From: Streptomyces antnestii
GTDB lineage: Bacteria > Actinomycetota > Actinomycetes > Streptomycetales > Streptomycetaceae
Assembly (NCBI RefSeq): GCF_004005495.1
Contig: NZ_RZYA01000013.1
Coordinates: 124,001-188,000 of the forward strand
Direction: 5' to 3'
DNA length: 64,000 nucleotides
How positions within the stretch are numbered: the stretch's first letter is position 1; each line of letters opens with the position of its first letter. Made by a program: the position numbers and the translations under genes. Below are positions 56,023 to 64,000 of this stretch, one piece after another. The notes under the pieces were generated by a model. It did not search any database and was not told where the DNA came from. It saw nothing but the letters and a program-made list of their open reading frames with translations.

Positions 56023-58918
56023 CCCCCCGTACCTCCCCCAGCGCCTCCGCCAGCACCTCCGCCAGATGCCTCCCCGGGCGCCCGCCCCGCCCCGCCGACT
56101 GCTCCAGCTGCGTGCGGCACGAGAAGCCGTCCGCGAGGATCACCGTCTCCTCGCCGACGGCGCGGACGGCGGGCAGGAGCTGTTCCTCCGCGCAGGCCAC
56201 CGACACGTCGTAATGGCCGTCCTCGAAGCCGAAGTTGCCCGCGAGACCGCAGCAGCCGCCGCTCAACTCGCCCGCCAGGCCCGCCTTTTCGCGCAGCCGC
56301 CGTTCGGCCGCGTCGCCGAGGACCGCGTGCTGGTGGCAGTGCGTCTGGCCCGCGACGGGACGGTCGACGCGGGGCGGGTCCCAGTGCGGGGCGAGCCGTT
56401 CCAGGGCCTGCGCGAACGTGAGGACCGAGTCGGCGAGGCGCCGCGCGCGCGGGTCGTCCGGCAGCAGTTCCGGCAGGTCCGTGCGCAGCGCCGCCGCACA
56501 GGACGGCTCCAGAACGACGACGGGCAGCCCCGCGTCGACGACCGGCCGCATCAGGTCGAGAGTGCGGCGCAGGACGGCGCGGGCGCGGTCGAGCTGGCCC
56601 GTGGAGACGTACGTGAGACCGCAGCAGACGCGGCCGCGACGCGCCGTGAGCGTGTCGGCGACCGCCGAGAAGCCGTCCGGCGCATACGTGAGGACCCGCG
56701 TCGGGGGCAGCGCCACGGACAGCCCCGCCTCTTCGAGGACGCGGACGGCAGCCCGTCCGACCTGCGGCGCGAGGTGGTCCGTGAACGTGTCCGGCCACAG
56801 CACGACCCGGGGCCCGTCACCCCCCGACCGCGCCTCGCCGCCGCGCCTCCCCCACCAGGTACTGAACGTCTCGGTGGCCACGCGCGGGATCCGGCGCTCG
56901 GCCGCGATCCCACCGAGCCACTTGCCGATCGCCGCCAACGGGCCCACGCCCGCAAGGGAGTTGACCAGGGCGGCCGACCGCGTACGCGCCACGACCCGCA
57001 GCCAGCGCGGCAGCCACCCCATGGAGTAGTGCGCCGCGGGCCGCCGGCGCCCCTCGTAGTGGTGGTGCAGGAACTCCGCCTTGTACGTGGCCATGTCGAC
57101 GCCGACGGGGCAGTCGGAGCGGCACCCCTTGCAGGACAGGCACAGGTCGAGCGCGTCCCGTACCTCCGTGGACCGCCACCCGTCCGTGACGACTTCGCCC
57201 GCGAGCATCTCGTGCAGCAGGCGCGCGCGCCCGCGCGTGGAGTGCGTCTCGTCGCCGGTCGCCCGGAACGACGGGCACATGACGCCGCCGCCCGCAGGCG
57301 CCTTCTCCGTACGGCACTTGGCGACGCCGACGCAGCGGCGGACGGCGGCGGAGAAGTCGCCGCCATCGTGCGGGTAGCCGAACTCGACGTCGACGGGCTC
57401 GCGCGGCAGCACGGCGAAGCGCAGGTTCTCGTCGAGGCGATGAGGGCGGACCAGCATGCCCGGATTGAGGAGCCCGTCCGGGTCCCACACGTCCTTGATC
57501 CGCTCGAAGAGGCGCACCATGTCCGGCCCGTACATCTTCGGGAGCAGCTCCGCGCGGGCCTGCCCGTCGCCATGCTCCCCGGACAGCGATCCACCGTGCG
57601 CGACGACGAGTCCGGCCAGGTCCTCCGAGAACCGCCGGAACCGCCGCACCCCGGCATCCCCAAGGAGATCGAAGTCGATGCGTACGTGGATGCAGCCGTC
57701 ACCGAAGTGCCCGTACGGCGTGCCGCGCAGCCCGTGCTCGGCCAGCAAGCCCCTGAAGTCCCGCAGATACGGGCCGAGGCGGGCGGGCGGCACCGCGCAG
57801 TCCTCCCAGCCGGGCCACGCCTCGGTACCGTCGGGCATACGGGTCGCGGTCCCGGAGGCGTCCTCGCGGACGCGCCACAGCGCGCGCTGCCCCGCCGGGT
57901 CGTCGACGATCAGGGAGTCCGTCGTCCCGTCGGCCGCGGCCCGCACGATCACCTCGGCACGCGCGCGTGCCTCGGCCGCCGACTCCCCACCGGTCTCGAC
58001 GAACAGCCAGGCATCCCCCTTGGGCAGGCCGGACCGGTCCCGTACGAGGTCGGCCGCCATGCCCTCCACGGTGAGCGGCCCCAGCGGCAGGAGCCCCGCG
58101 GCGGCTTCGGCGGCGGCGCTCTCGTCGGCGTAGGCGAGCACGGCGAGGGCACGCGCGCGGGGCGCCTCGACGAGCCGGACGGCGGCTTCGGTGACGATCC
58201 CGAGGGTGCCTTCGGTGCCGCAGAGGAAGCGGGCGAGGTCCACGCCGTTCTCGGGGAGCAGGGCGTCGGCGGCGTATCCGGAGATGCGGCGCGGCAGGTC
58301 GGGGAACCCGGTCCGCAGAAGCGCCAAATCGCCCTCGACCAGCGGACGAAGGCCTGTGGGCGCGCCCTCCCAACCCCGCCCCAGCACACGCTCCCGGAAA
58401 CCACCGTCCGGCTCACGCCGCACGACCGACAGCTCCCGCACGTTGTCCGCCGTCGTCCCCCAGGCCACCGAATGGGACCCGCACGAGTTGTTCCCGATCA
58501 TCCCGCCGAGCGTGCACCGGCTGTGCGTGGACGGATCGGGCCCGAACCTCAGCCCGTGCGGGGCGGCAGCCTCCTGGAGCCGGTCGAGCACGACACCCGG
58601 CTGGACGACGGCCGTCCGGGACTCGGCATCGACATCCACGATGCGATTCATGTACCGCGTGAAGTCGAGAACGACGCCCGTCCCGGTCGCCTGCCCCGCG
58701 ATGGACGTACCACCCCCACGCGCCACCACGGCCACGCCCCGCACCCGGCACACGGCCAGGACGGCCACCACGTCGTCCGCATCACGCGGCGAGACGACCC
58801 CTAGGGGCACGCGACGGTAATTGGAGGCGTCCATGGTCGTGAGGGCACGCGCGGTCACAGAGAAGTCGACGTCCCCACGAACAACACGACGCAGCGCTTT
58901 CTCGACACCTTCAGCCAT
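56012..58918 (-). CDS. FAD-linked oxidase fused to Fe-S/CCG electron-transfer domain
   Basis: 968 residues from the ATG at 58918. Order: FAD_binding_4 domain (VVARGGGTSIAGQATGTGVVLDFTRY, HSRCTLGGMIGNNSCGSHSVAWG), FAD-oxidase C-terminal domain (HFGDGCIHVRIDF, GGSLSGEHGDGQARAELLPKMYG, about residues 405-490), 4Fe-4S ferredoxin-like part (CVGVAKCRTEK, MCPSF, LCLSCKGCRSDCPVGVDM), then two CCG motifs (VCCGLTYV and GGCCGLAGNFGFE). Oxidises a 2-hydroxy acid such as D-lactate, D-2-hydroxyglutarate or glycolate and passes electrons through Fe-S centres; the substrate is not fixed by sequence. Membrane-peripheral probably. Confidence 0.92.
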   Translation of the reverse strand: MAEGVEKALRRVVRGDVDFSVTARALTTMDASNYRRVPLGVVSPRDADDVVAVLAVCRVRGVAVVARGGGTSIAGQATGTGVVLDFTRYMNRIVDVDAESRTAVVQPGVVLDRLQEAAAPHGLRFGPDPSTHSRCTLGGMIGNNSCGSHSVAWGTTADNVRELSVVRREPDGGFRERVLGRGWEGAPTGLRPLVEGDLALLRTGFPDLPRRISGYAADALLPENGVDLARFLCGTEGTLGIVTEAAVRLVEAPRARALAVLAYADESAAAEAAAGLLPLGPLTVEGMAADLVRDRSGLPKGDAWLFVETGGESAAEARARAEVIVRAAADGTTDSLIVDDPAGQRALWRVREDASGTATRMPDGTEAWPGWEDCAVPPARLGPYLRDFRGLLAEHGLRGTPYGHFGDGCIHVRIDFDLLGDAGVRRFRRFSEDLAGLVVAHGGSLSGEHGDGQARAELLPKMYGPDMVRLFERIKDVWDPDGLLNPGMLVRPHRLDENLRFAVLPREPVDVEFGYPHDGGDFSAAVRRCVGVAKCRTEKAPAGGGVMCPSFRATGDETHSTRGRARLLHEMLAGEVVTDGWRSTEVRDALDLCLSCKGCRSDCPVGVDMATYKAEFLHHHYEGRRRPAAHYSMGWLPRWLRVVARTRSAALVNSLAGVGPLAAIGKWLGGIAAERRIPRVATETFSTWWGRRGGEARSGGDGPRVVLWPDTFTDHLAPQVGRAAVRVLEEAGLSVALPPTRVLTYAPDGFSAVADTLTARRGRVCCGLTYVSTGQLDRARAVLRRTLDLMRPVVDAGLPVVVLEPSCAAALRTDLPELLPDDPRARRLADSVLTFAQALERLAPHWDPPRVDRPVAGQTHCHQHAVLGDAAERRLREKAGLAGELSGGCCGLAGNFGFEDGHYDVSVACAEEQLLPAVRAVGEETVILADGFSCRTQLEQSAGRGGRPGRHLAEVLAEALGEVRGVTP

Positions 58919-58944
58919 GCCTCCCAGCATGCCCACGTGTCAGG

Positions 58945-59020
58945 CCCACATATCCAGCCCGTCCGGCGCACCATTCAGCCCGTCCGGCGTTTGAGGACCG
59001 GGGTCCGGGGCGGAGCCCCG
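58945..59020. repeat. Second copy of CCCGTCCGGCG element with hairpin
   Basis: CAGCCCGTCCGGCG occurs twice (from about 58948 and 58977), the second continuing GTTTGAGGA as at 43540, followed by hairpin CGGGGC-GGA-GCCCCG (59006-59020). A dispersed Streptomyces intergenic element by appearance. Confidence 0.7.
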
Positions 59021-59085
59021 AGGCGCAAGTCTCACCGAACGGACACACGGCATGCCGGGTTCCAATGACCCGCTACCCTCAAGCC

Positions 59086-60204
59086 GTGGCTGAGATCCAG
59101 ATTCCCGCTGACATCAAGCCCGCCGACGGACGTTTCGGCGCGGGCCCCTCCAAGGTGCGCACGGAGGCGCTGGACGCCCTGGCCGCAACCGGCACGTCCC
59201 TGCTCGGCACCTCCCACCGCCAGGCCCCGGTCAAGAACCTGGTCGGCCGCGTCCGCGAGGGCGTGAAGGACCTGTTCTCCCTCCCCGAGGGCTACGAGGT
59301 GATCCTGGGCAACGGCGGCTCCACCGCCTTCTGGGACATCGCGACCCACGGCCTGATCGAGAACAAGTCGCAGCACCTGAACTTCGGCGAGTTCTCCTCC
59401 AAGTTCGCGAAGGCGTCCAAGCTGGCCCCGTGGCTGGCCGAGCCGACCGTCATCGCCTCCGAGCCGGGCACGCACCCCGAGCCGCAGGCCGAGGCGGGCG
59501 TCGACGTGTACGGCCTCACGCACAACGAGACCTCCACCGGTGTCGCCGCCCCCATCAAGCGCGTGGCGGGTGCCGACGAGGGCGCCCTCGTCCTGGTGGA
59601 CGCGACGTCCGGCGCCGGCGGCCTGCCCGTCGACATCGCCGAAACGGACGTCTACTACTTCGCCCCGCAGAAGTCCTTCGCCTCGGACGGCGGCCTGTGG
59701 CTGGCGGCGTTCTCGCCGGCCGCGATCGAGCGCGCCGAGCGCATCCACGCGTCGGGCCGGCACATCCCGGAGTTCTTCTCGCTGCCTACAGCGATCGACA
59801 ACTCCCGCAAGAACCAGACGTACAACACCCCGGCGCTCGCCACCCTCTTCCTGCTCGGTGAGCAGCTGGAGTGGATGAACAGCCAGGGCGGTCTCGCGTT
59901 CACGACGGCCCGTACGAAGGACTCGTCGTCGCGCCTGTACAACTGGGCCGAGGAGTCGAAGTACGCGACGCCGTTCGTCACGGACGCGGCGAAGCGCTCG
60001 CAGGTCATCGGCACGATCGACTTCGACGACTCGGTCGACGCCGCCGCGGTCGCCAAGGTCCTGCGCGCCAACGGCATCGTGGACACGGAGCCGTACCGCA
60101 AGCTCGGCCGCAACCAGCTGCGCATCGCGATGTTCCCGGCGATCGACCCGGCGGACGTCGAGGCGCTGACGAAGTGCATCGACTACGTGATCGAGAAGCT
60201 CTAG
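59086..60204 (+). CDS. serC: Phosphoserine aminotransferase
   Basis: 372 residues from the GTG at 59086, or seven more from the ATG at 59065; the start AEIQIPADIKPADGRFGAGPSKVR fits the shorter form, and TACCCT six bases before the GTG suggests a leaderless transcript. PLP Lys is in YYFAPQKSFASDGG (about residue 196); other class V features are GNGGSTAFWDIATHGLI, HNETSTGV and VDATSGAGGLPVDI. Converts 3-phosphohydroxypyruvate and glutamate to phosphoserine (serine and PLP synthesis). This actinobacterial-type SerC is normal in length. Followed by a strong terminator. Confidence 0.95.
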   Translation: MAEIQIPADIKPADGRFGAGPSKVRTEALDALAATGTSLLGTSHRQAPVKNLVGRVREGVKDLFSLPEGYEVILGNGGSTAFWDIATHGLIENKSQHLNFGEFSSKFAKASKLAPWLAEPTVIASEPGTHPEPQAEAGVDVYGLTHNETSTGVAAPIKRVAGADEGALVLVDATSGAGGLPVDIAETDVYYFAPQKSFASDGGLWLAAFSPAAIERAERIHASGRHIPEFFSLPTAIDNSRKNQTYNTPALATLFLLGEQLEWMNSQGGLAFTTARTKDSSSRLYNWAEESKYATPFVTDAAKRSQVIGTIDFDDSVDAAAVAKVLRANGIVDTEPYRKLGRNQLRIAMFPAIDPADVEALTKCIDYVIEKL

Positions 60205-60220
60205 TCACCAGCTCCGGCTC

Positions 60221-60266
60221 TACGTCGATGGGGCGCCCGGCACTGGCCGGGCGCCCCATCGACGTA
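60221..60266. terminator. Perfect 21-bp terminator hairpin
   Basis: A 21-bp perfect stem beginning TACGTCGATGGGGCGCCCGG with loop ACTG, 16 bases after the serC stop and 14 before the convergent gene's stop; a bidirectional terminator. Confidence 0.8.
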
Positions 60267-60279
60267 TCACCCTCTACCG

Positions 60280-61254
60280 CTACCGCTTGGGCCGCCGCAC
60301 CAGCCGGCCGATGCCGAAGACGGCGATGACCCCGGCGACGATCCCGACCGCGCTCGCGCTGAAGCCGGTGTCGATGCGCCCGTCGCCCGACCCTTCGGAC
60401 CCCGACGGCGACTTCGGGCCACCGCCCGCCCCGCCCTCGACCTGCACGGGCTGCACCGCACTCCCCCGCCCCTCGCTCCCGTAGAGCAGTGTCTTCCCGT
60501 CGAGGGTGTACGTGACGGACTCGCCCTGCGGCTGCGTCGGCACGTTCAGCTGCCCCTCGCGCTTCGGCTTCCCGTCCTTCCACGCGTACGAGATGCCACC
60601 GAAGTAGCCGCGCAGGGCGAGATGCCGGCCGTCGGGCGAGAACGCGCCGTCCGTGACCCACAGGTCGATGCCGGCGACGCGCCGGAACACGTTCGTGCCG
60701 GCGGCGGACAGCGTGGCGGGGCCTTCGTACAGGCCGCCGCCGTCCTCGTTCTTCTCGGCGATGTAGACGCGCCCGGTCTTCGGATGGACCATCAGCGCCT
60801 CGGCGTTGCGCGGGCCGTCCGCGTAATTCACGACGTACTGCGTCGCCCGTACCGTCTGGTCGCGCAGCTCCTTCGGCTCGGGCAGCTTGTAGATCCACAC
60901 GTGGGACCAGGAGCCGCCGAGGTTGTCACCGATGTCGCCGACGTAGAGGTTGTCGTCGGGGCCGATCGAGATGGCCTCGACGTCACGCGGCGCGCCGATA
61001 CCGGTCAGAGTGAGGGTGGCGACGGTCTTCCCGGTCTTCCCGTCGACCGCGTACAGGTACGGGCCGTCGCCGCTGTCGTTGTGCGTCCAGTAGATCCCCG
61101 GGTGGAGGCGGGACGCGGCGAGGCCGCTGGACTCGGTGATCCGGGGGTCCTTGATGGTGAACCCGTCGCTGCCGGGGTCGTCCGCCACGGCGGGAGCGGC
61201 GGCACCGAACGCGAGAACGACGGCGGCCCCTGCCGCACCCAGAAACGAACGCAT
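60280..61254 (-). CDS. Secreted beta-propeller-like protein with C-terminal anchor
   Basis: 324 residues. Signal peptide MRSFLGAAGAAVVLAFGAAAPAVADD (cleavage near residue 25). The mature part has repeated propeller-like blades: SSGLAASRLHPGIYWTHNDSGDGPYLYAVD, DVEAISIGPDDNLYVGDIGDN, and NAEALMVHPKTGRVYIAEKN (in order), as in esterase/phytase-like or YncE-like proteins. Toward the end a Gly/Ser/Pro linker leads to one hydrophobic segment AVGIVAGVIAVFGIGRLV and RRPKR, a likely C-terminal membrane anchor. No catalytic signature I can name. Divergent from the GDSL gene. Confidence 0.78.
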   Translation of the reverse strand: MRSFLGAAGAAVVLAFGAAAPAVADDPGSDGFTIKDPRITESSGLAASRLHPGIYWTHNDSGDGPYLYAVDGKTGKTVATLTLTGIGAPRDVEAISIGPDDNLYVGDIGDNLGGSWSHVWIYKLPEPKELRDQTVRATQYVVNYADGPRNAEALMVHPKTGRVYIAEKNEDGGGLYEGPATLSAAGTNVFRRVAGIDLWVTDGAFSPDGRHLALRGYFGGISYAWKDGKPKREGQLNVPTQPQGESVTYTLDGKTLLYGSEGRGSAVQPVQVEGGAGGGPKSPSGSEGSGDGRIDTGFSASAVGIVAGVIAVFGIGRLVRRPKR

Positions 61255-61327
61255 GGCCCCAGCTTGCCAGGGTGGGCGTGCTCAGCGTCACACGCCCTGG
61301 CCGCCCATGATCCGCGATGATGAGCGG

Positions 61328-62026
61328 ATGCTCAGGTTCATGTTCGTCGGCGACTCGATGACGATAGGCAGCGCGGGCGAACTGACCTGGCGCTACCGCA
61401 TGTGGCAGCACCTGCGGGCCGCGTACGGAGACGGAGACAACGGGTTCGCCATCGTCGGCCCCCGCGACACGCTCTACGACAAGACAGCCGACGCACCCGT
61501 CTCCCACGACTACGCGGACGCCGACCCCGCCTTCCCGCGCGCTCACCTCGCCGGCTGGGGCGAGGGCTGGCTGCACATGGCTCCCGTCATCGAGGACGCC
61601 GTCGCCACCGCACGCGCCGACGTCCTCCTCATCTCGCTCGGCCTGATCGACCTCGGCTTCTACACCGACGCGGAGCAGACCGCGCTCAACGTCCGCGCCT
61701 TCGTCGCCGCCGCCCGCGCCGCGAACCCGCACGTGCGCCTCGTACTGCTCCCGGTCATCCCGAACGTGCGCGCCGAGACGGACGCGCCGTTCGCCGCCGA
61801 GGTCGCCCACTTCAACACGCTCCTCGCCAAGGCGGTCGCCGACCTCGACTCGGGCCGCTCACCCCTGCTCCTCGCCTCCGTGCCGGAGTCGTACGACATC
61901 CACGCGGACACGTACGACGGCACGCACCCGAACGCGAGCGGCGAGCACAAACTCGCGGACACGTTCGCCCGCGCGATGCGCCAGGCGTGGGGTCCGGTGG
62001 GCACGGGGCCCCGGGGCCTTGCCTAG
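61328..62026 (+). CDS. SGNH/GDSL-type hydrolase
   Basis: 232 residues from the ATG at 61328; an ATG at 61307 adds seven. Block I FVGDSMTIGSAGELTWRYR (nucleophile Ser in GDSM) is at about residues 6-24; block V DGTHPNASGEHKLADTFARAM (catalytic Asp and His) near 198-218; LLISLGLIDLGFY supplies a block III variant with no clear Asn. No signal peptide, so probably cytosolic. Esterase or acyl hydrolase of unknown substrate. Confidence 0.85.
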   Translation: MLRFMFVGDSMTIGSAGELTWRYRMWQHLRAAYGDGDNGFAIVGPRDTLYDKTADAPVSHDYADADPAFPRAHLAGWGEGWLHMAPVIEDAVATARADVLLISLGLIDLGFYTDAEQTALNVRAFVAAARAANPHVRLVLLPVIPNVRAETDAPFAAEVAHFNTLLAKAVADLDSGRSPLLLASVPESYDIHADTYDGTHPNASGEHKLADTFARAMRQAWGPVGTGPRGLA

Positions 62027-62056
62027 AGCCCACTCCACGCCGTTGGCTTGTGTTCC

Positions 62057-63052
62057 ATGAAGTACACGCAGCTCGGACGCACAGGACTCAAGGTCAGCCG
62101 GCTCGTTCTCGGCACGATGAACTTCGGCCCGCAGACCGACGAGGCCGACAGCCACGCGATCATGGACGCGGCGCTGGCCTCGGGGATCAACTACTTCGAC
62201 ACCGCCAATGTGTACGGCTGGGGCGACAACAAGGGCCGCACCGAGGAGATCATCGGCAGCTGGTTCGCCCGGGGCGGCGACCGGCGGGACAAGACGGTCC
62301 TGGCCACGAAGGTCTACGGCAACATGGGCGGCGCGGGCACCGACTCCCCCTGGCCCAACCACGACAAGCTCTCCGCGGTCAACATCCGGCGGGCGGTGGA
62401 GGCCAGCCTCAGGCGCCTCGGGACCGACTACATCGACATCTACCAGTTCCACCACGTGGACCGCAGCACTCCCTTCGAGGAGATCTGGCAGGCCGTCGAC
62501 GTCCTGATCCAGCAGGGCAAGATCCTCTACGCCGGGTCGTCCAACTTCCCCGGCTACAAGATCGCCCAGGCGAACGAGACCGCCGCCCGGCGCGGGATGG
62601 TCGGCCTCGTCAGCGAGCAGTGCCTCTACAACCTCGCGGAGCGCCGCGCCGAGATGGAGGTCATCCCGGCCGCGCGGGAGTACGGCCTCGGGGTCATCCC
62701 CTGGTCGCCGCTGCACGGCGGACTGCTGGGAGGGGTCATCAAGAAGGAGGTCGAGGGGGGCCGCCGCGCGAGCGGCCGGGCCGCGGAAGCCCTCGGCGCC
62801 CCGGAGACGCGGGCGCAGCTCCAGGCGTACGAGGACCTGCTCGACAAGCACGGTCTCGAGCCGGGCGAGACGGCCCTGGCCTGGCTGCTCACGCGTCCGG
62901 GGGTGACGGGCCCCATCGTCGGCCCGCGCACGGCGGAGCAGCTCGACTCGGCGCTGCGCGCGGTCGAACTGGAACTGAGCGAGGAGATCCTCACGGCCCT
63001 GGAAGAAATCTTCCCTGGGCCGGGGCCGTCTCCGGAGGCGTTCGCCTGGTAG
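62057..63052 (+). CDS. Aldo/keto reductase
   Basis: 331 residues from the ATG at 62057. AKR pattern: GTMNFGPQTDEADSHAIMDAALASGINYFDTANVYGWGDNKGRTEEIIG (Asp and Tyr of the tetrad), VLATKVYGNMG (Lys), DIYQFHHVDRSTPFEEIWQ (His), and NADPH-binding YAGSSNFPGYKIAQ and RTAEQLDSAL. KR-like potassium-channel beta/YajO group by its length and the YGWGDNKG loop. Reduces aldehydes or ketones with NADPH; substrate unknown. Separate from the neighbours. Confidence 0.92.
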   Translation: MKYTQLGRTGLKVSRLVLGTMNFGPQTDEADSHAIMDAALASGINYFDTANVYGWGDNKGRTEEIIGSWFARGGDRRDKTVLATKVYGNMGGAGTDSPWPNHDKLSAVNIRRAVEASLRRLGTDYIDIYQFHHVDRSTPFEEIWQAVDVLIQQGKILYAGSSNFPGYKIAQANETAARRGMVGLVSEQCLYNLAERRAEMEVIPAAREYGLGVIPWSPLHGGLLGGVIKKEVEGGRRASGRAAEALGAPETRAQLQAYEDLLDKHGLEPGETALAWLLTRPGVTGPIVGPRTAEQLDSALRAVELELSEEILTALEEIFPGPGPSPEAFAW

Positions 63053-63082
63053 TCGGATGTGCCGGGGGCGCGGCGGTCGGTG

Positions 63083-63172
63083 TTACTTACCTACCGCCGC
63101 CGCCACCGCCACCACGCCGAACATCAGCACGAGCACACCGGCCATGATCCGGTTACGGGTCTTTGGGTCCAC
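63083..63172 (-). CDS. Tiny single-pass membrane protein
   Basis: 29 residues from the GTG at 63172 (an ATG at 63145 gives 20). Basic start DPKTRNR followed by MAGVLVLMFGVVAVAAAVGK, one membrane helix. It lies 10 bases after the thpR stop on the same strand, so it could be co-transcribed. Too short for a family call. Confidence 0.45.
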   Translation of the reverse strand: MDPKTRNRIMAGVLVLMFGVVAVAAAVGK

Positions 63173-63182
63173 GCCTTCGAGG

Positions 63183-63752
63183 TTAACCTGCGGCGCCGAG
63201 CGGCCATCCGGCGACCTTCTCGTACCGCGGCTGCTCCCCGGCCACCCCGGAGCGCGGCAGATTGCTGCGTACGAGCCCCAGCTCGCCCACCGTCCACGTG
63301 CTGCCGCTGAACTCGTGGAGGACATCGACGAAGGGCCGCAGATCGGCGTGGTCGCGGCCACGGGCGACCGTCAGGTGCGGGTGGTAGCGGCGGTGCTCCT
63401 TCATCTCCACGCCCGCCCTGCGCGCCGCCGCCTCGGCCCGGTGGGCGAGGTGCGCAAGGGTGTCCAGGTCCCCCGTGGCGCCCACCCACAAGACCTGGCC
63501 GTCGAAGCGGCCGCCGCCCCCTATGGCCAGCTCGAACGGTGGCGTCTTGTGCGCGGCCCGCTCCAGCCGCTCCGACAGCTCCGGGACGAGGTCGTCGGCC
63601 ACCTCACCGTAGAAGGCGAGCGTGTAGTGCCAGCCGGGGCGGCCCGTCCAGCGCAGCCGTCGCGCACCCGGCACGTTCTGCAACTGGTCGACCTCGCCCG
63701 CGAGTTCGGAGAGGGCCCGCTCCGGCGGCAGGACTGCGGCGAAGAGTCTCAT
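63183..63752 (-). CDS. thpR: RNA 2',3'-cyclic phosphodiesterase (2'-5' RNA ligase family)
   Basis: 189 residues from the ATG at 63752. Two HxT/S motifs are present: WHYTLAFYG (about residues 41-49) and YHPHLTVARG (about 123-132), the catalytic pair of the 2H phosphoesterase family. Start RLFAAVLPPERALSELAGEV is typical of ThpR. Opens 2',3'-cyclic phosphates on RNA. Normal length; lies between the tiny membrane protein gene and a TIGR03118-type gene. Confidence 0.93.
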   Translation of the reverse strand: MRLFAAVLPPERALSELAGEVDQLQNVPGARRLRWTGRPGWHYTLAFYGEVADDLVPELSERLERAAHKTPPFELAIGGGGRFDGQVLWVGATGDLDTLAHLAHRAEAAARRAGVEMKEHRRYHPHLTVARGRDHADLRPFVDVLHEFSGSTWTVGELGLVRSNLPRSGVAGEQPRYEKVAGWPLGAAG

Positions 63753-63847
63753 GAGGTCAATATTCCCGGGCCGTCGGCCGAAAGCGAGGCAGGTGCCGGC
63801 CCGGCGGGTGTGGTCGGCCACCCGCCGGACCTTCATGGAGTGCGCGG

Positions 63848-64000
63848 TCAGTCCTCGGCGCGCAGGGTGCCCAGCAGGCCGTCCGCCTCGCCGTTGATGC
63901 CCGCGGCGAACCAGACGGAGTCCTTGCCGCCGGACTGCTTGGTGCCGCTCTGCAGGCCCCACAGGCCCTCGATCTCGATCGGGTCGCCGTTGCGGTGCTT
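63848..64000 (-). CDS. TIGR03118-type protein, C-terminal fragment
   Basis: The last 50 codons are in the window; the start lies to the right. The fragment EIEGLWGLQSGTKQSGGKDS followed by VWFAAGINGEADGLLGTLRAED matches the C-terminal blade and end of TIGR03118-family secreted beta-propeller proteins as I remember them. Function unknown. Confidence 0.6.
   Translation of the reverse strand, partial: KHRNGDPIEIEGLWGLQSGTKQSGGKDSVWFAAGINGEADGLLGTLRAED

Noticed and set aside
1..64000. Many long frames antisense to or shifted from the called genes, some over 300 residues
   Set aside because: They are Arg/Pro/Ala/Gly-rich, lack domains and overlap strong genes; at this GC content such shadow frames are expected.
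1..64000. tRNA or rRNA genes
   Set aside because: No cloverleaf, TTCGAAT-type T-loop or rRNA segment was noticed; a tRNAscan run would settle this.

Overview
This 64-kb window is very GC-rich DNA with many GTG starts, stop-start overlaps of the ATGA/GTGA type, a DmdR1-type DtxR regulator, mycothiol-isomerase-fold proteins, a stand-alone HATPase and STAS pair, and an SCO4402-type protein. Together these point to a Streptomyces or close relative. I see no rRNA, tRNA, CRISPR or phage. Function calls rest on motifs and family knowledge recalled from memory; no database search was run. REGION 1 (about 1-22.8 kb) is an accessory catabolic island for an unidentified acyl-CoA or ring compound. It holds four acyl-CoA dehydrogenase subunits (one short, suggesting heteromers), a thiolase-fold lipid-transfer protein without the usual nucleophilic Cys, a DUF35 Zn-ribbon/OB protein, a DoxX-like membrane protein, an ADP-forming and an AMP-forming acyl-CoA synthetase, a PaaG-like crotonase, a flavin reductase, a Zn alcohol dehydrogenase, an SDR, a cyclase-family hydrolase, an amidohydrolase, an MFS transporter and a GlxA-type regulator. 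Most transcription units in it carry a shared palindrome, CTGAC-N5-GTCAG, at the promoter, so the island looks like one regulon whose repressor lies outside the window. REGION 2 (about 22.8-36.7 kb) is housekeeping or regulatory: an EF-hand protein, a STAS protein, an ECF sigma factor with a zinc-finger/mycothiol-isomerase-type partner, an ABC exporter, a stand-alone prim-pol domain, a TPR regulator, a proline-rich membrane protein with repeated ATQ motifs, a substrate-binding lipoprotein, an SCO4402-type protein and purU. Downstream of purU, on the opposite strand, is a candidate small RNA with its own promoter and a 12-codon ORF. REGION 3 (about 36.7-43.6 kb) holds a PAS-PAS-GAF protein, a SIS protein, dmdR1, an alpha/beta hydrolase, pdxH and a citrate synthase, separated by short tandem-repeat arrays and strong hairpins. 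REGION 4 (43.6-53.7 kb) is a minus-strand operon resembling the acyclic-terpene (Atu) or leucine (Liu) catabolic sets: a TIGR03084-type protein, AtuA-like, biotin-dependent carboxylase beta and alpha, acyl-CoA dehydrogenase, enoyl-CoA hydratase and a TetR regulator. A lone IS200/IS605-type tnpB element with an intact RuvC triad is inserted in it and appears to supply the stop codon of the AtuA-like gene. REGION 5 (53.7-64 kb) holds an EamA exporter, a LysR regulator, a 2Fe/4Fe-type FAD oxidoreductase fusion, serC, a secreted beta-propeller-like protein, a GDSL hydrolase, an aldo/keto reductase, a tiny membrane protein, thpR and the C-terminal end of a TIGR03118-type protein. Gene order around dmdR1-pdxH-citrate synthase-serC resembles the S. 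coelicolor core chromosome as I remember it.
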